Notes under the pieces: generated by a model
Seen by the model: the letters and a program-made list of their open reading frames with translations, nothing else
Databases searched by the model: none
What the model was told of the DNA's origin: nothing
DNA from: Lysobacterales bacterium
Lineage (GTDB): Bacteria; Pseudomonadota; Gammaproteobacteria; Xanthomonadales; Rhodanobacteraceae
Assembly: GCA_017305135.1 (NCBI GenBank)
Contig: JAFKNA010000014.1
Span: 46,447-110,446 of the forward strand
Length of the DNA stretch: 64,000 nt
Direction of reading: 5' to 3'
Part shown: positions 8,738-20,800 of the stretch, in pieces
Numbering within the stretch: position 1 is the first letter of the stretch
How the letters are laid out: each line of letters opens with the position of its first letter
Made by a program: the position numbers and the translations under genes

Positions 8738-9237
8738 CCCGGATCCGAAAAGAGCTTGCATCCGACGCGTCCGCCATCGCGGCCGTGACCGCGGCGGCCT
8801 TCAGGCGCGCTGCACACACCAGCCACACCGAGCAGTTCATCATCGGTGCGCTGCGCGCGTCCGGCAATCTCGCCGTCTCGCTCGTGGCGGAAGAACATGG
8901 ACAGATCATCGGGCATGTTGCCGCGTCGCCGGTGACGGATTCCGATGGCACGCCGGAATGGTATGGACTGGGTCCTGTCTCCGTCATTCCCGGACGGCAG
9001 GATCAAGGCGTAGGCTCCCTCCTCGTGGAACACGCGCTTGCGGAGCTGCGAGCCATGGGCGCGGCTGGGTGCGTCGTGCTGGGAGAGCCCGGCTATTACT
9101 CGCGTTTTGGATTCAGGGCCGAACCCATGCTTGCGTTGGCCGGCGTGCCGGCGGAGTACTTCCTGGCCATCTCCTTCAATGGTTCCCGGCCGCGCGGCCA
9201 GGTTCAATACCACGAGTCGTTCGCGGCAACGGCCTGA
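8734..9237 (+). CDS. GNAT-family N-acetyltransferase (YhbS-like)
   Basis: This 167-residue protein has the GNAT fold. The acetyl-CoA binding motif A is seen as LGPVSVIPGRQDQGVGSLLVEHAL (the Q/RxxGxG/A signature at about 89-94), followed by the strand LGEPGYYSRFGF typical of the COG3153/YhbS group. It is predicted to acetylate an amine on a small molecule or protein; the substrate is unknown. It starts inside the end of the preceding membrane-protein gene (ATGA overlap), and a TauE-type permease follows 83 bp downstream on the same strand. Confidence 0.88.
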   Translation: MTRIRKELASDASAIAAVTAAAFRRAAHTSHTEQFIIGALRASGNLAVSLVAEEHGQIIGHVAASPVTDSDGTPEWYGLGPVSVIPGRQDQGVGSLLVEHALAELRAMGAAGCVVLGEPGYYSRFGFRAEPMLALAGVPAEYFLAISFNGSRPRGQVQYHESFAATA

Positions 9238-9320
9238 CGGTTCCGCGATCGTTGCACGAATGGACTACATGGATGCGCGGATGACCGCCCCGCTGAATGG
9301 TTTGACTCAAGGGTAGCCGG

Positions 9321-10040
9321 ATGCTCTTTCTCGTCATGGCAATCATCTTCCTGGCCACGTTCATCCGCTCGGCGTTCGGATTCGGCGAGGCGCTGGTGGC
9401 AGTTCCCCTGCTGGCCCTGATCATGCCCATCGAGATCGCGGCGCCCGTCGCGGTTCTGGTCTCGATCACGGTCGCCGTGGTGGCGGTGGCGCAGGATTGG
9501 CGGCACGTCCATTTCCGCAGCGCCGGCGTGCTGTTCGCGTCCACCTGCGTCGGCATTCCCATCGGGCTCTGGCTGCTGACGGCGGTGCCCGGGCAAACCG
9601 TCAAGACCGTGCTTGCAGTCGTCATCATCGCCTTTTCCGCGATCTTCCTGTTCGACAGGTCGCGAGCGATGTTGAAGACGGACCGGTGGGCTCCGGTCTT
9701 CGGCTTCCTGGCCGGAATCCTCGGCGGAGCCTATGGCATGAACGGACCGCCGCTGGTCGCGTACGGCACCTTGCGCCGCTGGCCGCCGCAGCGGTTCCGG
9801 GCCACATTGCAGGGCTATTTCCTTCCCGCCAGCGTGGTCATCATGCTGGGCTACTGGCTGGCCGGCCTGTGGCAGCCGCCCGTGACCCGTTATTATCTGC
9901 TCACGCTGCCGGTCGTCATCGTCGCGATCGTGGCGGGGCGAGCCGTGAACAGGCGCTTCGACGCCCAGGCGTTCATCACCTGCGTGCACGCCGGCCTGGT
10001 CGTGGTCGGGATGGCCCTGCTCTGGCAGGCGCGGGCCTGA
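9321..10040 (+). CDS. TauE/SafE-family sulfite/anion exporter
   Basis: This 239-residue integral membrane protein has seven to eight hydrophobic segments. Two repeats of the family's glycine-rich signature are visible: FIRSAFGFGEALVAVPLL near the start and FLAGILGGAYGMNGPPLVAYG in the middle. This is the COG0730 TauE/SafE arrangement, whose members export sulfite, sulfoacetate or other organic anions. The substrate here is unknown. It is preceded by the GNAT gene and stops 94 bp before the end of the convergent epimerase gene. Confidence 0.85.
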   Translation: MLFLVMAIIFLATFIRSAFGFGEALVAVPLLALIMPIEIAAPVAVLVSITVAVVAVAQDWRHVHFRSAGVLFASTCVGIPIGLWLLTAVPGQTVKTVLAVVIIAFSAIFLFDRSRAMLKTDRWAPVFGFLAGILGGAYGMNGPPLVAYGTLRRWPPQRFRATLQGYFLPASVVIMLGYWLAGLWQPPVTRYYLLTLPVVIVAIVAGRAVNRRFDAQAFITCVHAGLVVVGMALLWQARA

Positions 10041-10134
10041 CGGACCGCATGTGCCGCGTCGAGGCGCTCGCCCGGTGCGCATCGACATCCTTGGGGCGCC
10101 ATCGCAGCTGCGCGGATCGCCTGCACGCAGGCTT

Positions 10135-11181
<1,047 letters not shown>

Positions 11182-11231
11182 GGCTTGCTCCCTGTGAGGT
11201 GGCGAACGGGGGGCTGCAGTCTAAGCGCGGC

Positions 11232-11253
11232 GCCTGGCACTGCAAAGCCAGGC
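11232..11253 (-). terminator. Short stem-loop after the hydrolase gene
   Basis: Seven-base perfect arms (GCCTGGC / GCCAGGC) flank an 8-base loop immediately after the stop of the second hydrolase gene. There is no U-run on the minus strand, so this may be a weak pause or an mRNA-stabilising hairpin rather than a terminator. Confidence 0.3.
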
Positions 11254-11254
11254 C

Positions 11255-12073
11255 TCAATCGGGCAGGCGGTCTTCCAGCCAGGCGCCGATCGCCTCGATC
11301 AGGTCGTCGCGATCGGTCTCGTCGTAGAAGAGGTGGTCGCAGCGGGGCCAGTGCTCGAAATGCACGCTCTGGGCGCGCGTGGCGTGGCCGAAGGTGCCGA
11401 TGAACTGGCCGCGATGCAGGAAGTAGCTGGTGCCGCCCGTGTAGAGGAAGAAGAGCTCCATGCCGCGCCCGACCAGGGCTTCGAGCTGGGCCCGCTCGCT
11501 GCCGGGCTCGGGCCACTCGCTGAGGTCGGCCGCGACGGTGCTGTCGTCCGGGCGGAGCAGGCGGCCGAGGCGCTCGCGCCACGCGGCCCAGGACTTGTGT
11601 CGCGCGCGCCGCAGCTGTCCCAACCGGTAGGCGAAGGTGCGCCGTGCCACCGCGTCGATCAGTACCGCCCCGGCCATGCGCGGGTCGGCCAGCGCCAACC
11701 GCCAGGCGAGATTGGCGGCGCTGCAGATGCCACCGGCGACGAAGCGATGGCAGCCGGTCTTGCGTTCGAGCACGTCGAAGACGCCCTGCACGATCTCCGC
11801 CTGCGGCCGGTCGGCATAGGCCAGGCTGTCGCCGATGCCGGGCAGATCGAAACGGAACACCGGGTAGCCGCGCGCGGCGAGGTGGCGGGCGAGGCGTACG
11901 TGCAGCCGGAACGGGCCGCTGCGCGGCATGAAGCCGGCGTTGAGGAGGACCACGCAGGTGCGTCGCGAGGTGCTGGTCAGTGGCCGGCACAGCAGGCCGA
12001 ACAGGTCGCCGCCGGCCGGGAGCAGCTCCCGTTGCCAATGCGGTGGGTGGCGCTCGCGCGGGCGCACGTTCAT
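11255..12073 (-). CDS. Alpha/beta hydrolase, exosortase-A-system associated type, with Cys at the nucleophile elbow
   Basis: This 272-residue alpha/beta hydrolase-fold protein has a strand-turn motif (RFDLPGIGDS) and a nucleophile elbow reading GGICSAAN. A cysteine at about residue 117 therefore stands where GxSxG enzymes have serine. A C-terminal HWPRCDHLFY supplies the probable histidine. It resembles the small hydrolases that accompany exosortase-A loci and could act as a stand-alone thioesterase or acyltransferase for the NRPS line, which lacks a TE domain; this is inference. It starts inside the stop of the preceding hydrolase (ATGA). Confidence 0.75.
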   Translation of the reverse strand: MNVRPRERHPPHWQRELLPAGGDLFGLLCRPLTSTSRRTCVVLLNAGFMPRSGPFRLHVRLARHLAARGYPVFRFDLPGIGDSLAYADRPQAEIVQGVFDVLERKTGCHRFVAGGICSAANLAWRLALADPRMAGAVLIDAVARRTFAYRLGQLRRARHKSWAAWRERLGRLLRPDDSTVAADLSEWPEPGSERAQLEALVGRGMELFFLYTGGTSYFLHRGQFIGTFGHATRAQSVHFEHWPRCDHLFYDETDRDDLIEAIGAWLEDRLPD

Positions 12074-12846
12074 GCCGCCACCGCGAGGCTGGCGGCCAGC
12101 GCACTCCCGACGCTGCGCGCGGCGGCGGCGGGAACATGGCCCATTTCGAGCTTGCCCTCCCACGCGGTGAGGGCCGAGGTGAGCTCGATGCGCTGCCGCG
12201 GCGCGGGCAGGCGTGCCTGCGCTACCCGGTCCAGCAGCACCAGTGGCGGCCAGCGGCTACTGTCGCGGTCCAGCCGCGCCACCGCGAGGCCGGAGATGAG
12301 TTCGGCGCCACAGGGATAGCCGACCAGGCTCTCGTGCGGCAGCGGCGGGTGCGGGCGCCTTCCTTCCGGGTAGCGATGGCGCGAAGCCTGCTCCTCGGCG
12401 TCGATCCGGTGCAGGTCGGCCAGGTAGGCCGCGCCATCGACCAGCGGCCGCCACAGCCACAGCGCCGCCAGCCGCGCGCGGGCGGCGAGGGCGGAGGCGA
12501 CGAAGGCGCCGGCGCGGACTCCCAGCACCGCCACCGGCGTGACGCCGATCCGCTCGCGCAGCGCGCCCAGCGCCGCCGTGGCGTCGATCGCCGCCTGTTC
12601 CAGCGAGAACTCCAGGCTGTGGCCGTCCGAATCGCCGGTCCCGTAGTAGTGGGGTCGCAGCACCGCGATCCCGTCCTGCGCCAGCACGTCGGCGACGAGC
12701 GCGAACAGCCGGTTGCTCAAGGGGAATTCCTGCAGGAACGGCGGCAGCACCAGCACCCCGGCGCGGGGTTCCCGTGGCCGGTGGAAGACCCCGAACAGGG
12801 TGCCGCGGCCGTTGCCGAACTGGCAGGGTTCCGCGCGTGCGTTCAT
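12070..12846 (-). CDS. Alpha/beta hydrolase-like protein, exosortase-A-system associated type, nucleophile replaced by Arg
   Basis: This 258-residue protein has the alpha/beta hydrolase topology, with VLVLPPFLQEFPLSNR near the oxyanion region and RPHYYGTGDSDG after the second conserved strand. The elbow reads GVRAG (residues about 109-113), so arginine occupies the serine position. A GLRLGA-like elbow is, to my recollection, usual in the exosortase-A-associated hydrolase 2 group, so this is probably a family trait and not a broken gene. Its role may be binding or structural. It overlaps both neighbours by 4 bp (NRPS upstream, second hydrolase downstream), indicating a fixed stoichiometry with them. 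Confidence 0.72.
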   Translation of the reverse strand: MNARAEPCQFGNGRGTLFGVFHRPREPRAGVLVLPPFLQEFPLSNRLFALVADVLAQDGIAVLRPHYYGTGDSDGHSLEFSLEQAAIDATAALGALRERIGVTPVAVLGVRAGAFVASALAARARLAALWLWRPLVDGAAYLADLHRIDAEEQASRHRYPEGRRPHPPLPHESLVGYPCGAELISGLAVARLDRDSSRWPPLVLLDRVAQARLPAPRQRIELTSALTAWEGKLEMGHVPAAAARSVGSALAASLAVAA

Positions 12847-15800
12847 CGCCCGCTCCGCTGGCCGAACAGCTTGCGCAGGCGGCCGCCGAGGCCGGGCCGC
12901 GCCGGCTTCGCCACGGGGATGTCCGCCGGCAGGGCCGCCGCGAGTGCCCGCAGCGTGCTGCTGGCGATGCGCAGCAGGTTGAGGCGCACGCCGGTGCACC
13001 GCTCGACCTGCATCACCATTTCCATCGCCAGCAGCGAGTGGCCGCCGAGATCGAAGAAGTTGTCGACGGGCCGCACCTCGCCGCCGCCGAGGAGTTCCGC
13101 CCAGAGATCGACGAGGTAGCGCTCGCCGGCGCTCGCCGGCGCGTCCGGATCCACGGCGGCCGGGGCCAGGCTTGAGTCGCTGGCAGGCGGAAGATCGGCC
13201 GCCGGTGCCGTCGGGTCGGCCGATGACGCGGTGGATCCTCGCCCGGTTCGCTCAAGCCCCGCGGCGAGCTGGGCGACCGACTGCGCCGGATCGGCGATCA
13301 CGCCATCGATCAGCGCCAGAAAGTCCGCCACGAGCCGTTGCACCGTCGCCCGCTCCAGCGTGTCGGCGTTGTAGACCGCGCCGCCGACCATGCCGTCGGG
13401 GTGTTCGAGCAACCATACCGCCAGGTCCTCGGCGGCCCCGCGCTGGAAGATCGGGATCTGCGATTGCGCGAGGCCGCCCCAGTCGACGATGCGCTGGCGC
13501 GCGTCCTGATAGGAGAACTGCGCCTGGTAGAGGTCGATCGGGCCGGCCGCCGCGCGCAGCTCGGGTGCGCGCAGGAGGTCGTCGAGCTGCACTTCGGGGT
13601 GGGCGAAGCTTTCGAGCACCGTCTGCTTCACGCTGGCGACGAGTTCGAGAAAGCTCGCCGCCGGATCGACGTCGAGCGGCAGCGGCAGCAGGTTGGTGAA
13701 CAGGCCCATCACCTTCTCGAGCTCGGGCGCGGTGCGCACGCGTGCCGGCGTGCCGATGACGAGCTGGTTGGTGCCGACGTAGCGGTAGAGCAGCACGTAA
13801 CAGAGGGCGAGCAGGGTCATGAACTGGGTGGCGTCGGCACGCCGGCCGATCTCGCGCAGCGCCTGGGTGCGGTCCCGGGCGATGTGCAACCATTCGATGC
13901 CGCCGGCGCCGGGAGTGGCGTTGCCGGGCGCGCGCGGATGGTCGGTCGGAAGCGGCCGCGGCGCGCCTCGGGTGGCCAGGCGTTCGCGCCAGGCGTCGAG
14001 CTGCGCGTCGAGCTGCGCTTCGTACCCGGGCCCTTCCAGCCACTCGGCCTGCCAGGCGCTGAAGTCGCCGTAGCTCACCGCCAGCGGCGGCAGAGGCGAG
14101 GGGTGCCCGGCGCTGAAGGCGGCATAGAGGGCGGAGAACTCCTCGTAGAAGAGGTCGAACGACCAGCCGTCCCAGATGGCGTGGTGGGCCATGAAGAACA
14201 GCACGTGCTCGTCGGGCGCGAGGCGGAACATCCGCGCGCGAAAGAGTGGCGCCACGGAGAGGTCGAAGGGCTGGTTGACCAGCGCGTCCAGGCGTCGCAA
14301 CAGTTCGGACTCGCGCGCCTCCGGCGCCAGCCCCGAAAGGTCCTCGGCCGGGAACAGTTGCAGGGGGATGGCGTCGTGGATCACCTGCACCGGCTCGCCA
14401 TCCTCATGGCCGATGGAGGTGCGGAGCACCGCCTGGCGCTGCACCAGCGCCGCGAAGGCGCGCGCGAACGCGGCCTCGTCGAGCACGCCGCGCAGCCGGT
14501 GCGCGGACGGCGTGTTGTAGACCACGCTGCCGGGATGGAGCTGCTCGAACAGCCACAGGCGGGTCTGCTGCAGCGACAAGGGGGCGCTCCGCCGGTCGGC
14601 GCGGTGTTCGATGCGCGGCGTGGCGGCGACGCCCTCCTGGCTGGCGATGGCTTCGGCCAGCGCGGCCACGGTGGGGGCGTCGAACAGCGTGCGCAGCGAC
14701 AGCGCCACGCCGAACTCGCGGGCGAGGCGGGCGGTGAGCTGGGCGGCGAGCAGGGAATGGCCGCCGAGCGCGAAGAAATCCTCGTCGATGCCGAGCCCCG
14801 GCAGCGCCAGCGTCTCTTCCATGGCGCGCGCGATGCGCCGCTCCAGCGCGGTGCGCGGTGCGGTGCGCGCCGGCGCATCGGCCGGCGCGAGCGGCGCGGG
14901 CAGGGCCTTGCGGTCGATCTTGCCGTTCGGCAGCAGGGGAATCGCGTCGAGCGTCACGAAATGCTGCGGCAGCATGTAGTCGGGGAGGCTCTGGCGCAGG
15001 TGCGCGCGCAGTGCCGCCACGTCCACGCTCGCGCCCGGACGGAGCGCGAGGTAGGCGACCAGGCGCTGGTCGCCGGGTCGGTCCTCGCGCACCAGCGCGA
15101 CGGCGCGCGCCACTGCCGGATGGCTGATCAGGTTGGCCTCGATCTCGCCGAGCTCGATGCGGAACCCGCGCAGCTTCACCTGGAAGTCGAGCCGCCCCTG
15201 GTGCTCGAGCAGGCCGTCGTTGTTCCAGCGGCCGCGATCGCCGGTGCGGTAGAGGCGCGCGCCGGGCACGGCGGAGAAGGCATCGGGGATGAAGCGCTCG
15301 GCGGTGAGTTCCGGCCGGCCCAGGTAGCCCAGCGTCACGCCCTGGCCACCGATGGCGATCTCGCCCGGTACGCCGATCGGGCAGGGCTGGCCGCGCGCGT
15401 CGAGGATCCACACGCTGGTGTTGTCGAGGGGTCGGCCGATGGAGATCCCGCGCTCGGGGGCGACCACCCGCCAGCAGGTCGACCAGACGGTGGTTTCGGT
15501 CGGACCGTAGAGGTTCCAGACCTCGCCGCAGCGCTCCAGCTGGGCCTCGGCGAGATCCGGCGGCAGCGCCTCGCCGCCGCACAGGGCGCGGAAACCCGGC
15601 GCGCCTTCCCAGCCGGCCTCCAGCATCAGCCGCCAGGTGGCGGGCGTGGCCTGCATCAGGGTGATCGCCTCCGCCTCGACCAGGCGGCGCAGCGCCGCGC
15701 CATCGAGGCCATCGTCATGGCTTGCCAGCACCACCGTGCCGCCGGCGAGCAGCGGCCCGAAGAGCTCCAGCACCGCGATGTCGAAGGAGAGCGTGGTGAC

Positions 15801-17801
15801 CGCGAGCAGGCGGTCGTCCTCACGCAGGCCGGGCACGGCCAGCATCGAGGCGAGGAAATTCACCACCGCGCGCTGCGGCACCTGCACGCCCTTGGGCTTG
15901 CCGGTCGAGCCGGAGGTATAGATGACGTAGGCGACCGCCTCGTCGCCGGCCGGCGCCGGCATGGACGCGGCCGCATCCAGCGCGCCCGGTGCGTCGAGCA
16001 GCAGGGTGCGTTCGGCCGGCCATGCCAGCGCAGCGTTGGTGGCTGCTTCGGCGAGCAGCAGGGCGAGGCCGGCGTCTTCGGCCATGTAGGCCAGGCGCGC
16101 CGCCGGGAAGGCCGGATCGAGCGGCACGTAGCCGGCGCCCGCGGCGAGCACGCCGAGGGCGCTGGCAACGAGGTCGGGCCCGCGCTGGAGCGCGATGCCG
16201 ACCAGGTCGCCGGCGCCGATGCCGCGGGCGGCGAGCGCGGTCGAGATCGCGCGCACCCGTGCGGCCAGTTCCGCGTAGCTCAGCGCCGCGCCGCCGCAGC
16301 GGATGGCGGTGCGCGCCGGTATTTCGGCGGCGCGTGCCAGCACGAGCTGTTCGAGGCGTGCCCCGGCGGCGCGCGGCACCGGCGCCGGTTGCAGCGCATC
16401 GAGCGCGGCGCGCTCACGCGGCGACAGCAGCGCCAGCGCGCCGGTTTCCTGCGCGGGATCGGCGACCGCGGCGTCGAGCAGGGTGGCGTAGGCGTCGAGC
16501 CAGCGCGCGATGGTGGCGGCATCGAAGAGATCGGTGTTGTACTGGCATTCCAGGCGCAGCGCGCCCTGCACCTGCACCGCGTTGACGAACAGCTCGAAGT
16601 TCTCGAAGCGGCGCGGCACGCCGGCGAACTCGAAGCCGAGGCCGCCGAAGTCCATCGAACCCGGATCCAGCGCCTGGTCGAGGTTGAACAGCACGTTCAC
16701 CAGCGGCAGGCGCGCCGGATCGCGCGGCAGCGCCAAGTGTTTCAGCAGCGTGCCGAAGGTGAGCTGCTGGTGCTCGACGGCATCGAGCAGGTCGCCGCGG
16801 ACCCGCGCCAGGAGGTTCGCGAAGGGCTCGGCGGGATCGACCCGCATGCGGATCGGCAGCATGTTGACGGCATGGCCGACCAGGGCCTGCTTCCCGGCAA
16901 CCGCCTGGCCGGCGGTCGCGATGCCGACCACCAGGTCGTCCTGGCCCGTCAGGCGCGACAGCAGCAGGCCGAAGCCGGTGAGCAGCATCGCGTGCAGGCT
17001 GGCGCCCTGGCGCGCCGCGCCGCGGCGGAAGGAATCGATGCGATCGGCGCCGAGATGGACGTCGATGCGCCGCGAGCCGAAGCTGCGCCGGCGCGGACGC
17101 GGCCGGTCGAGTGGCAGGTCGAGCGGCGGCGGCAGGTTCGCGAAGCGCTGCAGCCAGTAGGCCTCGTCCTCGCCTGCGGTGGGGCCGGCGCCGTGCTCGG
17201 CAGCGAGCGCGAAGGCGGCGAAGGAATCGGCTTCCGGCAGCGCTGGCGTGCGGCCCTCGCGCGCGGCGGCGTAGAGCTCGGCCAGCTCGCGCACGATGAC
17301 GCCGAACGACCAGCCGTCGCAGACGATGTGGTGCGCGCCGAGGATCAGGAGATGGTCGTCGGCGGCCAGGTGCAGCAGCTCGGCGCCGAACAGCGGTCCG
17401 CGTTCGAGGTCGAACGGCCGCTCCACGGCACGCACCAGCGTGGCCTCCATCTCCGCCTTGCGCTCCGCGTCGCCGAGCGCGGCCAGGCTCCGGTGCCGCA
17501 GGCCGGGCGCGGCGGCGTTGGCGATCAGCAGGCTCTCGCCATCTCCGCTGAAGGTGGCGCGCAGCGCCTCGTGGCGAGCCACGATCGTGTCCAGCGCGGC
17601 CTCCAGCGCGCGGCGGTCAAGCGGCCCGGAGAGGCGCAGCGTCGCCGACTCGTTGTAGGCGAGCGAGGCTTCCGGCTGCAGCCGGGCCGCCAGCCAGATC
17701 TCGCGTTGCGCCTCGGTGGACGGTACCGCGCGCGCCAGCGGCGCGGCGTCGAAGGGATCGTAGTCGACGGCGACGCCGGGGGCGGTGATGGTGGCACTCA
17801 T
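12843..17801 (-). CDS. Non-ribosomal peptide synthetase, C-A-PCP-C-PCP
   Basis: This is a 1652-residue NRPS. Domains: condensation 20-460 (HHIVCDG at 157-163), adenylation 480-970 ([18 protein letters not shown]), carrier with GGHS serine at S1016, second condensation 1070-1510 (HHAIWDG at 1206-1212), and a final carrier with serine S1589. The A-domain pocket residues aligned by eye to GrsA read DILQCGLVWK, close to the published glycine code (DILQLGLIWK), so glycine is the likely monomer. The last C-PCP has no A domain, and there is no thioesterase or reductase. It starts inside the stop of the upstream PKS/NRPS gene (ATGA) and ends overlapping the first hydrolase. Domain calls are certain; substrate is inference. 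Confidence 0.95.
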   Translation of the reverse strand: MSATITAPGVAVDYDPFDAAPLARAVPSTEAQREIWLAARLQPEASLAYNESATLRLSGPLDRRALEAALDTIVARHEALRATFSGDGESLLIANAAAPGLRHRSLAALGDAERKAEMEATLVRAVERPFDLERGPLFGAELLHLAADDHLLILGAHHIVCDGWSFGVIVRELAELYAAAREGRTPALPEADSFAAFALAAEHGAGPTAGEDEAYWLQRFANLPPPLDLPLDRPRPRRRSFGSRRIDVHLGADRIDSFRRGAARQGASLHAMLLTGFGLLLSRLTGQDDLVVGIATAGQAVAGKQALVGHAVNMLPIRMRVDPAEPFANLLARVRGDLLDAVEHQQLTFGTLLKHLALPRDPARLPLVNVLFNLDQALDPGSMDFGGLGFEFAGVPRRFENFELFVNAVQVQGALRLECQYNTDLFDAATIARWLDAYATLLDAAVADPAQETGALALLSPRERAALDALQPAPVPRAAGARLEQLVLARAAEIPARTAIRCGGAALSYAELAARVRAISTALAARGIGAGDLVGIALQRGPDLVASALGVLAAGAGYVPLDPAFPAARLAYMAEDAGLALLLAEAATNAALAWPAERTLLLDAPGALDAAASMPAPAGDEAVAYVIYTSGSTGKPKGVQVPQRAVVNFLASMLAVPGLREDDRLLAVTTLSFDIAVLELFGPLLAGGTVVLASHDDGLDGAALRRLVEAEAITLMQATPATWRLMLEAGWEGAPGFRALCGGEALPPDLAEAQLERCGEVWNLYGPTETTVWSTCWRVVAPERGISIGRPLDNTSVWILDARGQPCPIGVPGEIAIGGQGVTLGYLGRPELTAERFIPDAFSAVPGARLYRTGDRGRWNNDGLLEHQGRLDFQVKLRGFRIELGEIEANLISHPAVARAVALVREDRPGDQRLVAYLALRPGASVDVAALRAHLRQSLPDYMLPQHFVTLDAIPLLPNGKIDRKALPAPLAPADAPARTAPRTALERRIARAMEETLALPGLGIDEDFFALGGHSLLAAQLTARLAREFGVALSLRTLFDAPTVAALAEAIASQEGVAATPRIEHRADRRSAPLSLQQTRLWLFEQLHPGSVVYNTPSAHRLRGVLDEAAFARAFAALVQRQAVLRTSIGHEDGEPVQVIHDAIPLQLFPAEDLSGLAPEARESELLRRLDALVNQPFDLSVAPLFRARMFRLAPDEHVLFFMAHHAIWDGWSFDLFYEEFSALYAAFSAGHPSPLPPLAVSYGDFSAWQAEWLEGPGYEAQLDAQLDAWRERLATRGAPRPLPTDHPRAPGNATPGAGGIEWLHIARDRTQALREIGRRADATQFMTLLALCYVLLYRYVGTNQLVIGTPARVRTAPELEKVMGLFTNLLPLPLDVDPAASFLELVASVKQTVLESFAHPEVQLDDLLRAPELRAAAGPIDLYQAQFSYQDARQRIVDWGGLAQSQIPIFQRGAAEDLAVWLLEHPDGMVGGAVYNADTLERATVQRLVADFLALIDGVIADPAQSVAQLAAGLERTGRGSTASSADPTAPAADLPPASDSSLAPAAVDPDAPASAGERYLVDLWAELLGGGEVRPVDNFFDLGGHSLLAMEMVMQVERCTGVRLNLLRIASSTLRALAAALPADIPVAKPARPGLGGRLRKLFGQRSGR

Positions 17802-20800
17802 GCGTCGATCCTCCGGTATTTGCCCGGCGCGTCCGCATTGGGCACGAACCAGGCGGGCCGGCCGTCCGGATCGCGGCCGAGGCGCGCCTCCGGCAGCGGC
17901 GGATGGCTGGCATCGAAGGCGGCGGCCGCCGCCTTGCGCGGCACGAAGCCGGCCTCCTGCATCTCCGCCAGCGATTCGCGGAAGGCGCGCGCGATGGTGG
18001 CGTAGTCGGCCTCCACGTGCGCGGTGGTGAAGAAGCAGGGGAAGTGGTCGAGGATGTGCACGCCGCGGCTGCGCATCATCGCGAACAGGAGATCCTGCAG
18101 CGGGTGCTCTTCGGTGAAGCCGATGCGCCACAGCGAGGCGAAATGGGTGATCGCGACCGGTGCGCCAGCCTCGCGGGCGATCCCGGTGAGTTCTTCGGCA
18201 AAGGCGCTGGTGCGGGCGTTGAGGCGCTCCTGCAGGGCCGGCCCCTCGCGCCTGAGGTGCTCCAGTACCGCATGCGCGGCGGCCAGCGCCAGCGGGTGGC
18301 GCACGAAGGTGCCGGCGAAATAGGTGACGCCGACCGTCGGTACCGAATCATCGCCGTACTCCCAGCCGCCGCCATCGAGTGCGTCCATGTACTCGCGCCG
18401 GCCGGCGATCACGCCGATCGGCATGCCGCCGCCGACCACCTTGCCGTAGGAGGCGAGATCCGCGTCCACGCCGTAGACGTGCTGCGCGCCCCGCGGGTGC
18501 GAGCGGAAGCCCGTCACCACCTCGTCGAACACCAGCAGCGCGCCGGACTCGCGGGTGATCCGGCGCAGCTCCTGCACGAACTCGCGCGGCACCAGGTCCG
18601 GGCGCCGGCTCTGCACCGGCTCGACCAGCACCGCGGCGATCTCGCCGGCGTGCTGGCGGATGATGTCGAGCGATTCGGGCGCGCCGTACTCGAGCACCAG
18701 CACGTGCTCGGCGGTGTTGCGCAGGATCCCGGGCGCGGCCGGCACCGAGCGCAGCTTCTTCGTGCCGCGCACGATCACCTCGTCGAAGATGCCGTGGTAG
18801 GAACCGGCGAAGATCACCAGGGTCTCGCGGCCGGTGACGGTGCGCGCGATGCGCACCGTGCCCATCACCGCTTCCGAGCCCGTGTTGCAGAGCGCGGCGC
18901 GGTCGAAGCCAGTCAGCTCGCAGACGAGGTCGGCGACCTCGCCGGCCAGCGGGTGCTGCGGGCCGATCTCGTAACCGAGGTCGAGCTGGCGGCGCACCGC
19001 GTCCAGCACGAAGTCCGGCTGCCAGCCGAACAGGTTCATGCCGAAGCCGTTGAGCGCGTCGACGTAGCGGTTGCCATCGAGGTCCCAGAGGTGGGCCCCC
19101 TTGGAGCGCTCGATGACGATCTGGTAGATGATCTCCTTGAGTTGCGGCCGGAAGCCGTTGACCACCCGCGGATCGGCAAGCCGCGCGCGATGGGCTTCGG
19201 TGTACTCCTTCGACTTGCGCGTGCGGGCGATGTAGCGGCGCATGAAGGCCTCCAGGCGCACGCGTTCGCGCTCGCTGGTGCCGCTGCGCGCCGAATGGAT
19301 GCGGGCGATGGCGCCGAAGGCCTTGTTGACGTCGTAGCGGGTGTGGGCGAGGGCGGCTTCCTCGTCGCTGGCGGCGGTCGCGGTCGCCGGCGCCGGCGCC
19401 GGGGTGCCGCTCGTGCTCGCCGCGGTGGGGGCGGGTACCGTGGCTGCGGCTTGCACGGGCGGATTCACGGCCGGCGCGGCCGGTACCGCGGCCAGCATCG
19501 GCGGCGCGGCAGCGGCACCGCCGAGCAGGGCCAGCTGCTGCTGCATCAGCACCATCTGCTGGGCGATCACCGCCTGCACCAGGCCACCGGCCGGTGCAGC
19601 GGCGACGGGCGCCGCGGCCGGGGCGGCAGCGGCAGGCGCCGGCATTGGCGGAGCGGGAGCGATGGCCGGCGGCGGGACCGCCGGTTCCGGCGGCAGGTTG
19701 TGGTCGATGTGCATGGCAAGCCGCTCCAGGGAAGACAGGTCTTCCATCAGTTGGCGAAAGCTGAGCTTGAGCCCGAAGGCGCGCGAGGCCTGCAGCGCGA
19801 GCTGGGTCAGGGCGAGCGAGTCGAGGCCAAGTTCCACGAAGGTGGCGTCGCCCGCGGCACCGTCGGTGTCGACGCCGGCGACGTCGTCGACGAGGGCGCG
19901 CAGGCGTGCCAGGATGCGCGCCTGCCGGGCACCGTCCATGGGCACCGCCGGTGCAGGCTCGACGGGTGCGGCAGGCGCTGCGAAGACGGTAGCGGTGGGT
20001 TCGGCGGTGGTGGGCATGGCGGATTCCGGGACGGCGACAGGGGCCGCTGCAGGGGGTGTGGCGGCGACGTCGATCCAGTGCCGCTCGTGTTCGAAGGGAT
20101 AGGTCGGCAGTCGCAGCCGGTGCCGCTGCTGGCGGCGGTCGAAGCAGGCCGGGTCGACATCGGCGCCGGCGCACCAGAGCGCGGCGGCGGCCTCGCGCAG
20201 CGCGCGTGGCTCGCCCTCGGGCGTGTCGGCGAGCGAGGCGATCGCCGCGCGCGGTCGCGCGGGGTTCTGCCGGGCAAGGCGGGCCAGCGTCGCGCGCGGC
20301 CCGCATTCGAGCAGTACGAGGTCGCCATCCATCCCGAGCAGGGTTGCCAGTGCCGGCGCGAAGCGGACCGGCGCGCGCAGCTGGCCGGCCCAGTAGTCGG
20401 GCGAGCAGGCCGCGTCGGCGCCGAGCAGCGCACCGGTCCGGGTGGAGATGATCGGGATCGCCGGGGTGCGCAGCGCGATGCCCGCCACCTCGGCACGGAA
20501 CGGCGCGACCGCGCCCTCCATCAGCGGCGAGTGGAAGGCGTGCGAAGTCCGCAGCAGGCGGCAGGCGATGCCGTTGCCTTCAAGCGCGATGCGGAAGGTC
20601 TCGATCGCGGCGACCTCGCCGGATACCACGGACGCGTTGGTGGCGTTGTCCGCCGCGATCACCAGCGTGCCGGGCAGGCGGGCGGCGAGCGCCGCGGCAT
20701 CCATGCGCACCGACAGCATCGCGCCGACTGGCTGCGCCTGCATCAGCCGGCCGCGACGGGCGACCAGGCGCGCGCCATCCTGCAGCGACATCACGCCGGC

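Noticed and set aside
12070-12846. Broken hydrolase pseudogene
   Set aside because: The missing serine could look like decay, but the frame is intact, overlaps both neighbours by 4 bp and the Arg elbow appears to be a subfamily trait.
13338-18005. 1555-codon open frame on the plus strand
   Set aside because: It is a shadow of the NRPS gene on the minus strand: in very GC-rich genes the antisense frame rarely meets a stop. Its translation is low-complexity Arg/Ala/Gly/Gln without domains.
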